Made by a program: the position numbers and the translations under genes
In this document: positions 17,503 to 26,911 of the stretch, one piece after another
How the letters are laid out: every line of letters begins with the position of its first letter
How positions within the stretch are numbered: position 1 is the first letter of the stretch
The notes under the pieces: model-generated
The model's input: only the letters and a program-made list of their open reading frames with translations
What the model was told of the DNA's origin: nothing
Databases searched by the model: none
Assembly (NCBI RefSeq): GCF_005405365.1
Contig: NZ_BJDX01000003.1
Span: 1-64,000, forward strand
Source: Enterococcus xiangfangensis
GTDB lineage: Bacteria; Bacillota; Bacilli; Lactobacillales; Enterococcaceae
Length of the DNA: 64,000 nt
Direction: 5' to 3'

Positions 17503-18123
17503 TTTTTTCATTAAGCGTAATAAAACAGCGCACACACCCATAGTCGCGATGCCGGCTACGATTGCTTCAACCAAGCCACTGCCAAAAATGATCCCTATGA
17601 TGACGCCATAGACAGCATCAGCAGCAACTTTTAAAACATTGGCATAACTGTCTTTAAAGAAAAAGAAGATCAAGTTCATCACCAAAATGGTATTGGTCAT
17701 TGAGCCAGCCAAGCCAGCGATGAATAAACTGACCGGTCGTGCTTTTTGTTTCATCAAGTGGTGAAGTCCTTGATAAACAAAATAGGGGACAACACCGATC
17801 AATATCCGAGGAAGAATAGCGATTATTAACGCTCGCCAATCGCCTTGATTCGTCAATGGATTTGCAATAAAAGGAGAAAAGACAAACGACATCGGTGTGA
17901 TAAAAATCGTTGACCGAGCCAAACTGATCACACCAAAGACTGCTCCCAATCCAGCGCCGATTCGCGGCCCTAAGACAATGGATGCGATAATAACGGGAAT
18001 ATGCATAGTCGTTGCATTGATCGGACCAATCGGGATAAAGCCAAGCGGGGTGACCGCTAAGATGATCATGATCGCTAAAAACATTGCGGTTAAAGTAAAG
18101 CCTCTTACATTGTTCTCTTTCAA
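17500..18123 (-). CDS. ECF transporter S component, probably for pantothenate
   Basis: 207-aa hydrophobic protein with about five to six membrane spans and the S-component N-terminal pattern RGFTLTAMFLAIMIILAVTPLGFIPIGPINATTMHIP shown here only in part (TAMFLAIM at 12-19). It gives substrate specificity to an energy-coupling factor transporter whose ATPases are encoded elsewhere. It lies 4 bp after coaC; the predicted PanT pantothenate S component occurs beside coaBC in Lactobacillales, so pantothenate or a precursor is the best guess. Confidence 0.75.
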   Translation of the reverse strand: MKENNVRGFTLTAMFLAIMIILAVTPLGFIPIGPINATTMHIPVIIASIVLGPRIGAGLGAVFGVISLARSTIFITPMSFVFSPFIANPLTNQGDWRALIIAILPRILIGVVPYFVYQGLHHLMKQKARPVSLFIAGLAGSMTNTILVMNLIFFFFKDSYANVLKVAADAVYGVIIGIIFGSGLVEAIVAGIATMGVCAVLLRLMKK

Positions 18124-18127
18124 TTTG

Positions 18128-18670
18128 TTACTCCTTTAATTTCGAATTTACTACATGTACAATGTCTGAAACATTTGCTAAGGCACCACGACCATAATCA
18201 CCGCAAGCTAGTAATGCTTCTCTTGGTACGATCTCTTGATAGCCAACGTCTTTCAAAGTTGCAAGGTTTCGTTGAACAATCGGATTTTGATACATGTAGG
18301 TATTCATTGCTGGTGCAATAATTCTAGGCGTATCTGGCAACAAGGCCAAAGCTACAGTTGATAATAAATCATCCGCGATTCCGTTTGCTAATTTGCCAAT
18401 CGTATTAGCAGAAGCAGGAGCCACAAGAAATAGATCTGCATTTTTTGCTAAAGTAATATGATTGATCAAGGCAGGATCTGGTTCTGCCATCACATCAAGA
18501 TGAACACGACGATGTGATAATGATTGAATCGTCAATGGCGTGATAAATTCCGTACTGCTTTTAGTCATCACCACGTCTAATTTGTACCCCATCTTAGTCA
18601 ATTCATTGGTGATATCCGCTGCTTTATATGCGGAGATACTGCCGCTGACGCCTAACAAAATAGTTTTCAT
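18128..18670 (-). CDS. coaC: Phosphopantothenoylcysteine decarboxylase
   Basis: FMN-dependent decarboxylase that makes 4'-phosphopantetheine in coenzyme A synthesis. The flavin-binding GVSGSISAYKAAD is at residues 7-19, the substrate motif PAMNTYMYQNP near 120, and the active-site Cys in LACGDYGRGAL. 180 aa, a stand-alone CoaC as in streptococci and enterococci rather than the fused CoaBC. Its ATG overlaps the coaB stop by 4 bp. Confidence 0.95.
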   Translation of the reverse strand: MKTILLGVSGSISAYKAADITNELTKMGYKLDVVMTKSSTEFITPLTIQSLSHRRVHLDVMAEPDPALINHITLAKNADLFLVAPASANTIGKLANGIADDLLSTVALALLPDTPRIIAPAMNTYMYQNPIVQRNLATLKDVGYQEIVPREALLACGDYGRGALANVSDIVHVVNSKLKE

Positions 18671-19389
18671 CGTGTTTCCTCCAATTTCATGACTTCTTTT
18701 TTGATCAACTCTGCAATCTCAGTTTTAGTTTGAGCTTCTTTGACTTTATGCTGGCGGTTGATCAGATACCCATGATGTTTTTCACCATCGATCTCCGCTA
18801 AATCGTTCGCTAAAATAAAATCTGCTTGATTTTTTTCAAGACTGGCTTTTGCTACATTTAACAATTCGATCATCGGTACATCAACTAAGAGTTTAAATCC
18901 GACCAAGATCGTTTGTGGCTGCAATTTTTTGATCAAAGAAATAATTTTTGGATTCTTCTTTAAAACGATCACCAAATGATCTGTATCAGAAGAGATTTTT
19001 TTCTCTGTTCGTTGATTTGCGATTTCCGCTAAAGTTTTTGGCAAATCTGCTGGTTGTGTGGCAACCGCTGTCTCAAGATCTTCAAGTGTCACGGAACTTT
19101 CCGGAGTAAAGTCGCTGACAGCCATACTGTGGATCACTGCATCATAAGAATTCGCAGTCATCAAGGCTTTCAACGTTTTTTCCAAATCAGCCGTGGATTC
19201 AATGTAATGATAATGGATATTTCCTTCAGGTTTCACTGCAAGCTGTGTAGTGATCAAATCGATGGTTGCGTCTTCTTTGGCAAAACTTTCTGCGATTGCT
19301 TTGCCTAATTTTCCGCTAGAATGATTAGTAATAGCACGAACATCATCGATTTTTTCTGAAGTTCCACCTGAAGTAATTAAGATTCTCAC
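18667..19389 (-). CDS. coaB: Phosphopantothenate-cysteine ligase
   Basis: Joins 4'-phosphopantothenate to cysteine, probably with CTP. ITSGGTSEKIDDVRAITNHSSGKLG starts the protein in the usual way (SGGTSE at 7-12, NHSSGK at 22-27), HSMAVSDF is the conserved AVxD site and VGFKLL precedes the C-terminal lobe. 240 aa, monofunctional. The start overlaps the end of the upstream oxidoreductase gene by 4 bp, and the stop overlaps coaC by 4 bp. Confidence 0.95.
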   Translation of the reverse strand: MRILITSGGTSEKIDDVRAITNHSSGKLGKAIAESFAKEDATIDLITTQLAVKPEGNIHYHYIESTADLEKTLKALMTANSYDAVIHSMAVSDFTPESSVTLEDLETAVATQPADLPKTLAEIANQRTEKKISSDTDHLVIVLKKNPKIISLIKKLQPQTILVGFKLLVDVPMIELLNVAKASLEKNQADFILANDLAEIDGEKHHGYLINRQHKVKEAQTKTEIAELIKKEVMKLEETR

Positions 19390-20384
19390 GTATTTTTTCC
19401 TCCTAAAGCAACGATCGTACGGCCTACATGTTTTCCTGCTAACAGAGCATCGGCTGTCTCTGGGACTTGTGCTAAATCAATTTGTTGAACTTGAAGAGCC
19501 GCTGGCACGGACCATTCATCCGCCAGTTTATGCCAAAGTTTTTCGCGGTGAGCTGTTGAAGCTTCGACGGAGTCGATTCCCAATAAATTGACTCCGCGTA
19601 AAATAAAAGGCAGGACGGTGGTAGTCAATTTGATCCCGCCGGCATTGCCGCAAAGAGCCAAACTGCCACCGTAATTAACAAATGGAATGACTTGTGCAAG
19701 TGTTTCGCCGCCGACAGTATCGACTACGAAATCAAAGAGCTGCTTATTTAAAGGTCGATTTTTTTCTGGGAATAATTCTGCAGGTGAAAGGACTGCTGTT
19801 GCACCTAATTGTTTTAAGTAGTCTTGCTGATCTTCTTTTCGACTGAATGCGGTAATTTCTTTACAACCAATCTGTTTTAGAAAATGCAACGCAAATCCAC
19901 CAACACCGCCAGTCGCTCCAGTGACCAACACACGGCTGTCGGCAGTTAGGCGGCCGTGTTGTTGCAACGCATCGACTGCCAGTGCTGCTGTAAAACCGGC
20001 TGTACCGAAAGTCATCGCTTGTTTTTCTGATAATGCTTGCGGCAATTTCACACACCAAGCAGCGGGAACGACTTGCAGATCGCTTAGACCGCCATCTTGT
20101 TTAACTCCTAGTCCATAGCCTGTTACTAACACCAAATCATCAACTTGAAAAGCGTCATCCTTTGAAGCGATGATTTTTCCAGCCAAATCGACACCGGGAG
20201 TCATTGGATAGTCTCTTAACACCCCAGTATTAGCTTTTGTAGCCAAGGCATCTTTGTAATTGATCCCAGAATAACTCACAGCAATTAAAACGTCGCCTTC
20301 ATCGATCTCAGGTTGGGTGAAGGATTCGATGATTGTGTGAACGGTCTCATCTTTTATTACGCGTAAACGGCGATACTCAGTCAT
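19386..20384 (-). CDS. YhdH/YhfP-family quinone oxidoreductase (AcuI-like)
   Basis: 332-aa medium-chain dehydrogenase/reductase without structural zinc. GVDLAG, GFTAALAVDALQ and VLVTGATGGVGGFALHFL (NADPH-binding) are diagnostic of the YhdH/AcuI acryloyl-CoA reductase group. The ATG at 20384 is preceded by TAGGAGG; a longer reading would start upstream of that site. It is first in an operon with coaB, coaC and an ECF S component, all with 4-bp overlaps or gaps. Whether it acts on a CoA ester is a guess from this context. Confidence 0.85.
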   Translation of the reverse strand: MTEYRRLRVIKDETVHTIIESFTQPEIDEGDVLIAVSYSGINYKDALATKANTGVLRDYPMTPGVDLAGKIIASKDDAFQVDDLVLVTGYGLGVKQDGGLSDLQVVPAAWCVKLPQALSEKQAMTFGTAGFTAALAVDALQQHGRLTADSRVLVTGATGGVGGFALHFLKQIGCKEITAFSRKEDQQDYLKQLGATAVLSPAELFPEKNRPLNKQLFDFVVDTVGGETLAQVIPFVNYGGSLALCGNAGGIKLTTTVLPFILRGVNLLGIDSVEASTAHREKLWHKLADEWSVPAALQVQQIDLAQVPETADALLAGKHVGRTIVALGGKNT

Positions 20385-20656
20385 TTTTTTTCCTCCTATT
20401 TTTATAATAGTCAGCTTTGATTGGAAAAATAGGTGATTCATCCGTCACTAAGCCGAAAAAATTCGTTTTTTTTTTTGGATAAAATTTAGTCTACATGAAG
20501 CAACTATAAATTTAACGCAATGATCAAACGATGTAAACTGACAAAAGTAAAATCAGCAGAATCGGTTACTATTATCTTAGCGGAAATGAAGGAAAAAGCA
20601 AACTTCTTTTCTCTTTGATTTCTGAGAGAAGTTTTCTATGAAAATAGTTAAAAAAC
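20385..20656. other. Intergenic stretch between the coaBC and pot operons
   Basis: AT-rich sequence with a T9-T10 tract near 20467. It must contain the leftward promoter of the 20384 operon, but I could not assign one confidently. No open reading frame or stable hairpin is supported. Confidence 0.5.
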
Positions 20657-20684
20657 TTGATTTTCAACAAAAAATTCGTATACT
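20657..20684 (+). promoter_or_regulatory. Promoter of the pot operon
   Basis: TTGATT (20657-20662), a 16-nt spacer and TATACT (20679-20684). Predicted start about 20691, leaving a leader of about 150 nt before the regulator gene. Confidence 0.65.
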
Positions 20685-20718
20685 TTAGTAGTGTCATATT
20701 AAACAATAAGTTTACTAT

Positions 20719-20763
20719 TAGCAAACAAAATGAAAGTTGTTTCGTTTGTTTTGCTTTTTTTGC
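20719..20763 (+). terminator. Leader terminator/attenuator ahead of the pot operon
   Basis: AGCAAACAAAATGAAA pairs imperfectly with TTTCGTTTGTTTTGCT, followed by seven T residues, only about 30 nt after the predicted transcription start and 78 nt before the first gene. It has the form of an intrinsic terminator inside the leader. Confidence 0.6.
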
Positions 20764-20840
20764 ATGGAGTCGAATGATGGTAAATGAAGAGCAGTGAGCA
20801 AATGTCTCACTAGCAGACTAATTGATTTGAGGTGAAGGCC

Positions 20841-21383
20841 ATGGAGATTGGCGAGAAGCTGCGTAATTTACGGATTCAAAAAAATTTGACGCAAGAAGAA
20901 TTGGGAGAACGGACCGATTTGTCTAAAGGATATATCTCTCAATTGGAACGAGATCTAAGTTCTCCATCAATGGAGTCTTTTTTTGATATTTTGGAAGTTT
21001 TAGGCGTGACGCCGGCAGAGTTTTTCAAACAAAAAACAGACGATCAAAAAATCGTCTACAAAGAAGAGGACACCACATTTTACAGTGATGACGAACATGG
21101 CTATCACATCAAGTGGCTGATTCCGGAATCAAATGAAAAAGAAATGGAACCAATCTTATTGACGCTTGAAAAAAAAGGTCAATACAAACAATTTACTCCG
21201 TCGCTTTCAGAAACATTTATCTATGTATTAGAAGGAAAGGTCGCCTTGCAGTTTGGTGAAACGTTACATGAAGCAAAAAAAGGCGAAAGTATTTATTATG
21301 AAGCCAGCAAACCGCATCGGTTGCAAAATCAAGCGGCAGGGATCAGCAAAGTTTTGATCGTTGCTACAGAATCTTATTTATAG
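20841..21383 (+). CDS. XRE/cupin transcriptional regulator (PuuR-like)
   Basis: 180-aa DNA-binding protein. Residues 4-60 form an HTH_3 domain ([20 protein letters not shown], then [11 protein letters not shown]) and residues 105-178 a cupin fold ([31 protein letters not shown]). This architecture is typical of regulators next to polyamine uptake genes, where the cupin may sense polyamine. GAGGTG lies 7 nt before ATG 20841; the upstream GTG at 20832 sits within that site. Seventeen bp separate it from potA. Confidence 0.88.
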   Translation: MEIGEKLRNLRIQKNLTQEELGERTDLSKGYISQLERDLSSPSMESFFDILEVLGVTPAEFFKQKTDDQKIVYKEEDTTFYSDDEHGYHIKWLIPESNEKEMEPILLTLEKKGQYKQFTPSLSETFIYVLEGKVALQFGETLHEAKKGESIYYEASKPHRLQNQAAGISKVLIVATESYL

Positions 21384-21400
21384 AAAAAGGACGTGAAGTC

Positions 21401-22489
21401 ATGGCAAACACAATTATTTCATTTAAAGATATCAGCAAACAGTACGATGATGACGATCCCGTATTGAAAAAAATCAATTTTGATATTGAAGAGGGGCGGT
21501 TTTATACATTATTAGGGCCTTCAGGTTGTGGGAAAACAACGATTTTAAGGATCATCGCCGGGTTTACCGATGTGAGTGCAGGCGAGATTTTTTTTGAAGG
21601 CAAACGAATGAATGATATCCCCGCCAACAAACGTCAAGTGAACACAGTCTTTCAAGATTATGCGCTATTTCCGCACATGAATGTGTTTGACAACGTTGCG
21701 TTTGGGCTGAAAATCAAAAAATTATCGAAACAAGAAATCGAAAAAAAAGTTTTGGAAGCCTTAAAACTTGTTCAGCTGCCAGGTTATGAAAATCGTGAGA
21801 TCACGGAAATGTCCGGTGGCCAGCGGCAACGTGTAGCGATCGCCCGGGCAATCGTCAATGAACCGAAGATTTTATTGTTGGATGAACCATTATCGGCTTT
21901 AGATCTAAAGTTGCGAACAGATATGCAATACGAATTGCGTGCGCTGCAAAAACGCTTAGGCATCACATTTATTTTTGTGACCCACGATCAAGAAGAGGCG
22001 CTAGCGATGAGTGATGAGATCTTTGTAATGAACAAAGGAAAAATCGTTCAAAGTGGGACTCCTGTTGATATTTATGATGAACCGATCAATCATTTTGTGG
22101 CGGATTTTGTCGGAGAAAGCAACATTGTGACCGGTGAAATGGTGGAAGATAATTTAGTCAAATTTGTCGGGAAAAATTTTGAATGTGTTGATGGCGGAAT
22201 GCGGCCTAATGAACCAGTTGAAGTCGTTTTACGTCCTGAAGATCTAACTTTGACAACTCCTGAAAATGGCAAATTAGTCGTAACTGTGGACACTCAATTG
22301 TTCCGCGGAGTGCATTACGAAATGAATTGTATCGATGCTGATGGCAATGAATGGATGGTCCATTCAACTAAAAAAGCGAAAAAAGGCAGCAAGGTCGGCT
22401 TATCTTTTGAACCTGAAGACATCCACGTGATGCGTTTCAATGAAAGCGAAGAAGATTTTGAAGCACGCTTAGAAAGCTATGAAGATTAG
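21401..22489 (+). CDS. potA: Spermidine/putrescine ABC transporter, ATP-binding protein
   Basis: 362-aa ATPase that energises polyamine import. Walker [10 protein letters not shown] near residue 40, Q-loop [10 protein letters not shown], signature [14 protein letters not shown], Walker [12 protein letters not shown], His switch VTHDQEEAL, then a C-terminal TOBE domain ([12 protein letters not shown]). Second gene of regulator-potABCD; 12 bp separates it from potB. Confidence 0.96.
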   Translation: MANTIISFKDISKQYDDDDPVLKKINFDIEEGRFYTLLGPSGCGKTTILRIIAGFTDVSAGEIFFEGKRMNDIPANKRQVNTVFQDYALFPHMNVFDNVAFGLKIKKLSKQEIEKKVLEALKLVQLPGYENREITEMSGGQRQRVAIARAIVNEPKILLLDEPLSALDLKLRTDMQYELRALQKRLGITFIFVTHDQEEALAMSDEIFVMNKGKIVQSGTPVDIYDEPINHFVADFVGESNIVTGEMVEDNLVKFVGKNFECVDGGMRPNEPVEVVLRPEDLTLTTPENGKLVVTVDTQLFRGVHYEMNCIDADGNEWMVHSTKKAKKGSKVGLSFEPEDIHVMRFNESEEDFEARLESYED

Positions 22490-22501
22490 GAGGAAAGCAC
22501 A

Positions 22502-23311
22502 ATGAAAAGTATGCGGCGATTTTATTCAGTTCCTTATTTCTTTTGGCTTTTATTCTTTGTCATTGCGCCGGTGATCTTGATCGTCTATCAATCATTTTTT
22601 GATATGCATGGAAATGTTACGTTAAGTAATTATCAAACGTATTTAACGTCAAAAACGTATTTGATGATGACCGTCAATTCCGTGTTGTTTGCTTTTTTGA
22701 TCACTTTGATGACTCTTTTAATCAGTTATCCAACGGCGTATTTTTTATCAAAACTAAAACATCGCCAACTATTATTATTACTCGTTGTTTTGCCGACTTG
22801 GATCAATTTGTTATTGAAAGCTTACGCATTTATCGGTATTTTCAGTGCCAATGGTTCAGTCAATGATTTTCTAAGTTTTATTGGGATCGGACAAAAGCAG
22901 CTATTATTCACGGATTTTAGTTTTATGTTTGTGGCAGCATATATCGAACTGCCGTTTATGATTATGCCGATTTTTAATGCATTAGAAGAAATCAATCCGT
23001 CACTAATCAGCGCTAGTCGTGATCTGGGTGCAAATAATTTTGATACATTCCGTCGGGTGATCTTTCCTCTTTCATTGAACGGTGTCAAAAGTGGTGTGCA
23101 GGCTGTTTTCATCCCGTCACTGTCACTCTTCATGTTAACCCGTTTGATCGGTGGTAATCGAGTGATTACTTTAGGAACAGCGATTGAAGAACATTTCTTA
23201 GTTACCCAAAACTGGGGGATGGGTTCAACGATTGGAGTCATTTTGATCGTGGCGATGTTCATCGTGATGATGTTAACGGGTGAAAAACGTAAAGGAGGTC
23301 GGATAAAATGA
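22502..23311 (+). CDS. potB: Spermidine/putrescine ABC transporter permease
   Basis: 269-aa inner-membrane permease with six predicted spans and the cytoplasmic EAA loop SASRDLGANNFDTFRRVIFPLSLNG that contacts PotA (core RDLGANN near residue 175). GGAGGAAAGCACA precedes the ATG. Its stop overlaps potC by 4 bp, so translation is coupled. Confidence 0.95.
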   Translation: MKSMRRFYSVPYFFWLLFFVIAPVILIVYQSFFDMHGNVTLSNYQTYLTSKTYLMMTVNSVLFAFLITLMTLLISYPTAYFLSKLKHRQLLLLLVVLPTWINLLLKAYAFIGIFSANGSVNDFLSFIGIGQKQLLFTDFSFMFVAAYIELPFMIMPIFNALEEINPSLISASRDLGANNFDTFRRVIFPLSLNGVKSGVQAVFIPSLSLFMLTRLIGGNRVITLGTAIEEHFLVTQNWGMGSTIGVILIVAMFIVMMLTGEKRKGGRIK

Positions 23312-24153
23312 AAAGAAAAAATTTCTCTTGGTCAACAATCTATTTGATCTTTGTTTTTATTTTGCTGTATATCCCGATTTTTTATTTGATTTTCTACTCA
23401 TTTAATCAAGCAGGGAACATGAGCTCTTTTACCGGCTTTACTTGGGAACATTATCAAAATCTTTTTTCTGATCGGCGCTTAATCACGATTGTTGTTCAGA
23501 CATTTGTTCTAGCCTTTTTATCGGCACTTTTAGCAACGATTATCGGAACATTTGGTGCGATGGGAATCTATTATACGCGCAAACGCAACTCACGAAACAT
23601 TTTGCTAGGTTTGAATAATATTTTAATGGTCTCGCCAGATGTTATCATTGGTGCCAGCTTTTTGATTTTGTTCACCATGTTAGGTAGTGTTTTAAAAAAC
23701 TTCCAACTTGGGTTTGTCAGTGTTTTGCTGTCGCATATTGCCTTTAGTATTCCAATCGTCGTCTTGATGGTTTTACCAAAACTAAAAGAAATGAACGATT
23801 CAATGATCGATGCGGCACGCGATTTAGGCGCAAATAATTTTCAAGTATTAAGTAATATCATCTTGCCTTTTCTGACACCGGGGATCATCGCGGGTTATTT
23901 CATGGCGTTCACGTATTCATTAGATGATTTTGCCGTAACATTCTTTGTGACGGGCAACGGCTTTACGACACTTTCGGTTGAAATCTACTCACGAGCTCGC
24001 CAAGGAATCAGTCTGGAAATCAATGCATTATCAACACTCGTCTTTATTTTCTCTTTAATCTTAGTAGTAGGCTATTACTTTATTAGCCGCGATACTTCAA
24101 AAAAAGCACGGAAACGGAAACAGGAATTTGAGGAGGTGGCAGTACTGAAATGA
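23308..24153 (+). CDS. potC: Spermidine/putrescine ABC transporter permease
   Basis: 281-aa partner permease of PotB with six predicted spans. The EAA loop has AARDLGANNFQVLSNIILP near residue 175. AAAGGAGG lies upstream inside potB, and the ATG overlaps the potB stop; the end overlaps potD by 4 bp. Confidence 0.95.
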   Translation: MKRKNFSWSTIYLIFVFILLYIPIFYLIFYSFNQAGNMSSFTGFTWEHYQNLFSDRRLITIVVQTFVLAFLSALLATIIGTFGAMGIYYTRKRNSRNILLGLNNILMVSPDVIIGASFLILFTMLGSVLKNFQLGFVSVLLSHIAFSIPIVVLMVLPKLKEMNDSMIDAARDLGANNFQVLSNIILPFLTPGIIAGYFMAFTYSLDDFAVTFFVTGNGFTTLSVEIYSRARQGISLEINALSTLVFIFSLILVVGYYFISRDTSKKARKRKQEFEEVAVLK

Positions 24154-25220
24154 GAAAATTGCAGTCGCTTTTCATTGGGGTTGTCGCCATCATTCTTTTA
24201 TTGACCTTTTTAGTCGTTCGTTTGAATCATGCTTCTAACGCCAGTTCTAAAGTGTTGAACATTTATAATTGGGGCGATTACATCGATCCTGAATTAATCA
24301 AACAATTTGAAAAAGAATATGGATATAAAGTGAATTATGAAACTTTCGATTCCAACGAAGCAATGGAGGCAAAGATTAAACAAGGTGGAACGGCCTATGA
24401 CATTGCTATTCCTAGCGAATACATGATCCAAAAGATGAAAAAAGAAAACTTATTGCTGCCTTTAGATCACACGAAGATCCATGGATTAGAAAATATCGAT
24501 CCGCGCTTTTTAGATTTAGCTTTCGATCGTGAAAATCAATATTCGATTCCCTATTTTTGGGGAACATTGGGCATCGTTTATAATGATAAATTCGTCGATG
24601 GAGAGAAGATCAAACATTGGGAAGATCTTTGGCGCCCAGAATTAAAAAACAATATCATGCTGATCGATGGTGCTCGTGAAGTGATGGGGCTATCACTGAC
24701 AACTTTTGGTTACTCGATCAACAGCAAAAAAATGGAACAGTTAACACAAGCAACCAAAAAATTGAATGACTTGACCCCAAATGTCAAAGCCATCGTAGCC
24801 GATGAAATCAAGATGTATATGGCGAATGAAGAAAGTGCGGTAGCGGTGACCTTTTCCGGTGAAGCAGCTGACATGATGGCAGAAAATGAACACCTTCATT
24901 ATGTCATTCCGCCAGAAGGATCAAATCTCTGGTTCGATAATATCGTGATTCCTAAAACGTCTAAAAACCAAGCAGGCGCCTACGATTTCATTAATTTCAT
25001 GTTGAAACCAGCGATTGCTAAGCAAAATGCAGAATACATCGGATACTCAACACCAAACAAAAAAGCCTTAGCAATGCTGCCAAAAAGTATTGCTGACGAC
25101 CAGCAATTTTATCCAGACGATGAAACCATCAACCACTTAGAAGTCTATAAAAACCTAGGCGCAAAATATTTAGGCATTTACAATGACCTGTACCTAGAGT
25201 TTAAGATGTATAGGAGATAA
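24150..25220 (+). CDS. potD: Spermidine/putrescine-binding protein
   Basis: Extracellular polyamine receptor of the PotABCD transporter, 356 aa. LNIYNWGDYIDPELI is the conserved mature N-terminus (NWGDYIDP at about 40-47), and VTFSGEAADMM and WFDNIVIPKTSKN are typical ligand-pocket segments. The N-terminus is a single hydrophobic anchor (about residues 6-24) with no lipobox Cys, so it seems membrane-tethered or signal-peptidase cleaved rather than lipidated. Last gene of the operon; overlaps potC by 4 bp. Confidence 0.95.
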   Translation: MRKLQSLFIGVVAIILLLTFLVVRLNHASNASSKVLNIYNWGDYIDPELIKQFEKEYGYKVNYETFDSNEAMEAKIKQGGTAYDIAIPSEYMIQKMKKENLLLPLDHTKIHGLENIDPRFLDLAFDRENQYSIPYFWGTLGIVYNDKFVDGEKIKHWEDLWRPELKNNIMLIDGAREVMGLSLTTFGYSINSKKMEQLTQATKKLNDLTPNVKAIVADEIKMYMANEESAVAVTFSGEAADMMAENEHLHYVIPPEGSNLWFDNIVIPKTSKNQAGAYDFINFMLKPAIAKQNAEYIGYSTPNKKALAMLPKSIADDQQFYPDDETINHLEVYKNLGAKYLGIYNDLYLEFKMYRR

Positions 25221-25280
25221 TGGCAAAACTCAGCGAGAATGGGGATTTATCAACGTTCTAAAAAGCTAAAAATCGTCTTT

Positions 25281-25310
25281 TTTCTACCTGAGTTTTCCAA
25301 TCTTCTACCA
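25281..25310 (+). repeat. Left-end copy of the element's terminal repeat
   Basis: CTGAGTTTTCCA (25288-25299), 5 nt, CTACCA (25305-25310). The same arrangement occurs at 32676-32698 overlapping the int stop codon. Further TTTCTACCA-like copies lie at 25351-25372 and TTTTTACCAG at 25407-25416, a cluster that could be integrase arm sites. Confidence 0.6.
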
Positions 25311-25311
25311 A

Positions 25312-25337
25312 AAGCGGCTGAAAAGCCGCTTTTTTTG
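25312..25337 (+). terminator. Terminator downstream of potD
   Basis: AAGCGGCT, GAAA loop, AGCCGCTT, then seven T residues. It lies just inside the left repeat, so whether it belongs to the pot operon or to the element is unclear. Confidence 0.85.
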
Positions 25338-25446
25338 TGTTATTTTATTTTTTCTACCACGTTTTTCTACCAGAGATACTTTACTAGAAGAGCTTTACGA
25401 TAGAGATTTTTACCAGACGATGTTGAAAATAAAAAGACAGAAACGC

Positions 25447-25501
25447 TTGACCGTATATAGACGTTCATCTATATTGTATATAGATAATTATCTATATACA
25501 A
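25447..25501 (+). promoter_or_regulatory. ars promoter with double ArsR operator
   Basis: TTGACC (25447-25452), 17-nt spacer, TATATT (25470-25475). Overlapping it are ATATAGA-N6-TCTATAT (25455-25474) and a perfect 28-bp palindrome centred at 25487/25488 (25474-25501), both built on the half-site TATAGA/TCTATA. ArsR bound there would block RNA polymerase. Confidence 0.85.
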
Positions 25502-25519
25502 TTCAATAGGAGGCCCTCC

Positions 25520-25813
25520 ATGGAAAACTATGAACAGATTGCTACCATCATGAAAGCCTTAGCTGATCCAAAAAGGTTGAAAATTGTTGACTTACTTTCT
25601 ACAGCTGACTCTCTTTGTGCATGTGAAGTGTTGGAGAATTTTGACTTTACTCAACCGACATTATCACACCACATGAAGCTTTTAGAGAAGGCAGGAATTG
25701 TCAAAGTAACGAAAAAGAGTCAATGGCATCATTACGCTTTACAGGAAGATTTTGTTGAGGATTTCCTAGTAATTTTGAAGGAACTTCTTATCAAAGAAAA
25801 ATCAATTAGCTAG
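25520..25813 (+). CDS. arsR: ArsR/SmtB family metalloregulator
   Basis: 97-aa winged-helix repressor, expected to leave the operator when it binds arsenite or antimonite. The metal site is probably Cys33 and Cys35 in SLCACEVLENF, in the alpha-3 position of ArsR proteins (usual form ELCVCDL). The recognition helix is FTQPTLSHHMKLLEKAGIV. AGGAGG lies 8 nt before the ATG. First gene of the arsenic operon, directly after the palindromic operator. Confidence 0.93.
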   Translation: MENYEQIATIMKALADPKRLKIVDLLSTADSLCACEVLENFDFTQPTLSHHMKLLEKAGIVKVTKKSQWHHYALQEDFVEDFLVILKELLIKEKSIS

Positions 25814-25834
25814 TAATCGATAGGAGTCTTATGA

Positions 25835-26911
25835 ATGAACAATGTATCTACGGAAGTAACTGAAAAACCTGCAATTAATTTCTTCGAGAAGTATCTAACG
25901 GTTTGGGTATTGTTATGTATGGCAGCAGGCATGCTAATCGGAAAGTTTTTACCTAGTGTCGCAGACCGATTAGAAAGCTATCAAGTGTTAAATACAAATA
26001 TTCCAATTGCCGTTTTAACTTGGGTTATGATTTTCCCAATGATGATGAAAATCGATTTTAAATCAATACTGAATGTCCGAAAAACATATCAGGGGATTAT
26101 GATCTCTAGCATTACAAGCTGGCTAATTAAGCCGTTCTTGATGTTTGGCTTAGCATCTTTCTTCTTTTATGTTGTTTTTAGCAATTTTATCCCAGCAGAC
26201 TTAGCAAAAGACTATGTGGCTGGAGCCGTTTTATTAGGGGCAGCGCCATGTACCGCTATGGTTTTTGTTTGGTCAAACCTTACAAAAGGTGATCCAGCGC
26301 ATACCTTGGTTCAAGTATCAATTAACGATTTATTAATCATTGTCCTATTTGTACCAATTGTTTCCTTCCTTTTAGGAGTAAATAGTGTGTTTGTACCATG
26401 GAATATTCTCTTTGCCTCCGTACTACTATTTGTGCTAGTACCGTTAGTTGGTGGGGCATTAACGCGATACTTCATGATAAAACGTAAGGGAATTGATTAC
26501 TTTAACAATCGCTTCTTACCAAAGTTTGACTCCATTACAACCATTGGCTTGTTATTGACATTGGTAATCATTTTTACTTATCAGGGGGATATTATTTTAA
26601 ACAATCCGTTTCATGTTCTCATGATTGCCGTTCCTTTAGTCTTACAAAATATTATTACCGCAAACTTTGCTTATTTTACTTGTAAATGGACAAAACAGCC
26701 TCATAATGTGGCAGCGCCAGCAGCTTTGATTGGTGCTTCCGACTTTTTCGAGTTATCGGTTGCCGTAGCAATTATGCTTTTCGGTGTCAATTCACCAGTT
26801 GTACTTGTGACAACAGTAGGCGTTCTAACAGAAGTACCTGTTATGTTGTTATTAGTCAAATTGATAAATGGAACGAAAGATTGGTTCCCAACAAAAGGAG
26901 AAAATGAATGA
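25835..26911 (+). CDS. ACR3 family arsenite efflux transporter
   Basis: 358-aa membrane protein with about ten spans. The ACR3 hallmarks are [16 protein letters not shown], with the essential Cys near residue 137, and [10 protein letters not shown] late in the protein. It exports arsenite from the cytoplasm using the proton motive force. It is often labelled arsB, but belongs to the ACR3 family and not to ArsB. GATAGGAG precedes the ATG, and its end overlaps arsC by 4 bp. Confidence 0.94.
   Translation: MNNVSTEVTEKPAINFFEKYLTVWVLLCMAAGMLIGKFLPSVADRLESYQVLNTNIPIAVLTWVMIFPMMMKIDFKSILNVRKTYQGIMISSITSWLIKPFLMFGLASFFFYVVFSNFIPADLAKDYVAGAVLLGAAPCTAMVFVWSNLTKGDPAHTLVQVSINDLLIIVLFVPIVSFLLGVNSVFVPWNILFASVLLFVLVPLVGGALTRYFMIKRKGIDYFNNRFLPKFDSITTIGLLLTLVIIFTYQGDIILNNPFHVLMIAVPLVLQNIITANFAYFTCKWTKQPHNVAAPAALIGASDFFELSVAVAIMLFGVNSPVVLVTTVGVLTEVPVMLLLVKLINGTKDWFPTKGENE

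Noticed and set aside
25113-25422. CCAGACGATG at 25113 (in potD) and 25413, exactly 300 bp apart
   Set aside because: Flanking sequence does not match, so it is not a duplication of the potD end; probably chance.
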